In this document: piece after piece, positions 63,004-64,000 of the stretch | Layout: the number at the start of each line of letters is the position of its first letter | Position numbering within the stretch: the first letter of the stretch is position 1 | Assembly (NCBI GenBank): GCA_039090855.1 | Contig: CM077010.1 | Span: forward strand, 44,906,905-44,970,904 | Direction: 5' to 3' | Source: Macrothele yani | Taxonomy: Eukaryota > Arthropoda > Arachnida > Araneae > Macrothelidae | Length of the DNA: 64,000 bases | Made by a program: the position numbers and the translations under genes | Notes under the pieces: model-generated | The model's input: only the letters and a program-made list of their open reading frames with translations | Databases searched by the model: none | What the model was told of the DNA's origin: nothing

Positions 63004-64000
63004 GCAGATGACCACGGCCGCCCGAATCGCCTATCTAGAGTTAGTATGATTTCCTACCCCACACATGTTCTTTGAATTTTCACGCCTCAGGGGGATTATT
63101 AGATGTCACCCTCAGTCATCCTTGTTGTCACTAAACAAAGTACTGCACCAGGAGTTAATCTTTTGCGGTGTAATATTATGAACTTTTATGACATCGCATC
63201 TCTTCTCTGTTGAAGAACCCAATGGTTGAACCCGGGGAATGTTTAAAGGTCAACGAATATTAGCCTGTAGATTAGAAGTTTCATGTACTGATTCAGCACT
63301 AAATACATCTTTTGTTAACGTATAAAGTAGAGAACAGAAATTTGGAAAGTCGCAAGAGACAGTTTTGGGCTTAATGATATTCTGGGAACCACAAGATATT
63401 AGGGTCCTGGTAGATAAAGGGTTAAATACAGCGGCGTAAGACTTACTTTTTTCAGCTGAAATTATATTAATATAAAGCACTGTACTGTGACAAATTGTGT
63501 GACCAGCGCAAGCAGTTTGGTTTCTGATGATGCTTTTAAATGTTGCATTTTATCTTATATCGAAAAATAGAACCAGTAGCTTCGCTTGCTTTACATTATC
63601 CGAATATAAACGGATATGTCAACTCATTGCTAAATCTGGTTTCCTTTAATACGTAACACTTTTTTCCTGAAAATATTACACTTGTGACGTACAGTATATA
63701 CCTTAAAGCCTCACGTTGTAGCGGTTCAGTTCCTTGAGACTACTAAAGTGCTTTGAATCGAAGTCCAAGTGAAAAATGTTTATAGTGCTTGAAGACTTCT
63801 CTCTTCTGGCCGTTACAATGCCTAATTTTTCTAACTAGCCATGCAAGTACAGCTGTATCTAAGCTTTAAATAAATATTCATATATAGGGAATGTTGTCCG
63901 ACCTAGGACGGGGTTAAATTTTTAATTGAAGCAGATTGAAAGCATATCAAATAGACGCCGGATATCTTTAAGGAAATACAGTAGAAACTCATCCATGTAA
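63004..64000. other. Non-coding stretch without a recognised element
   Basis: AT-rich DNA to the window edge. The minus-strand open frame 63250-63480 is unassigned. Confidence 0.5.

Noticed and set aside
1..64000. Bacterial features (operons, ribosome binding sites, defence islands)
   Set aside because: SINEs, LINEs, mariners, poly-A tails and the low density of open frames all indicate a nuclear eukaryotic genome.

Overview
This is eukaryotic, AT-rich, intergenic-type DNA from an animal, most likely an invertebrate and plausibly an arthropod. The clues are tRNA-derived SINEs with A and B boxes, poly-A tails and target-site duplications, several RTE-type LINEs, Penelope-like elements with GIY-YIG endonuclease domains, and many Tc1 and mariner transposons inserted at TA. 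I cannot name the species. I found no host protein-coding gene, no convincing exon series, no operon, no CRISPR array and no intact standard tRNA or rRNA gene. Nearly every recognisable protein is a transposase or reverse transcriptase, and most are broken.

Layout. 1-3.5 kb: the end of a 143-bp tandem array, then a dispersed repeat (R1) split by a head-to-head pair of Penelope-like fragments, then a decayed Tc1. 4.1-5.3 kb: a 24-bp minisatellite. 6.4-8.9 kb: a decayed LINE 3' region and a Tc1 with recognisable ends. 12-18 kb: two RTE fragments, then a large 5'-truncated RTE copy on the minus strand with a 16-bp target-site duplication. 18.6-22.3 kb: a second SINE family, a Tc1 carrying a SINE, and a second Penelope-like pair interrupted by an RTE copy whose reverse-transcriptase frame is still open. 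23.3-29.2 kb: three Tc1 elements, then a 1.9-kb 50-bp satellite built inside a Tc1 remnant. 30.8-34.2 kb: two mariners on the minus strand, one with an exact internal duplication around a catalytic aspartate. 35.5-37.1 kb: 54-bp and 50-bp tandem arrays and a fold-back. 38-40 kb: a Tc1 with an expanded GRPR-like linker and two inverted SINEs. 41.8-43.2 kb: a nest of long inverted repeats. 44-51.4 kb: a dispersed repeat, a palindromic tandem array and a 37-bp array with inverted blocks. 51-58 kb: SINEs, hairpins, a second copy of the 1407-bp Tc1 family and the second R1 copy. 58.6-63 kb: a Tc1 with a nested SINE, a nearly complete mariner and a Tc1 with strong terminal inverted repeats.

How the parts relate. 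The window records layered transposition. One abundant tRNA-derived SINE (about 17 copies, both strands) inserted into Tc1 elements, into R1 and beside a long fold-back, so it was among the latest to move. In two families the window holds both an occupied site and a related unoccupied site, which fixes insertion boundaries without outside data. Five transposases have lost a single catalytic residue. I see no new cellular system. The most unusual items are the inverted Penelope pairs with hammerhead-ribozyme-like motifs, the 476-bp palindromic insertion at 41904-42379, and the in-frame repeat expansions inside two transposases.
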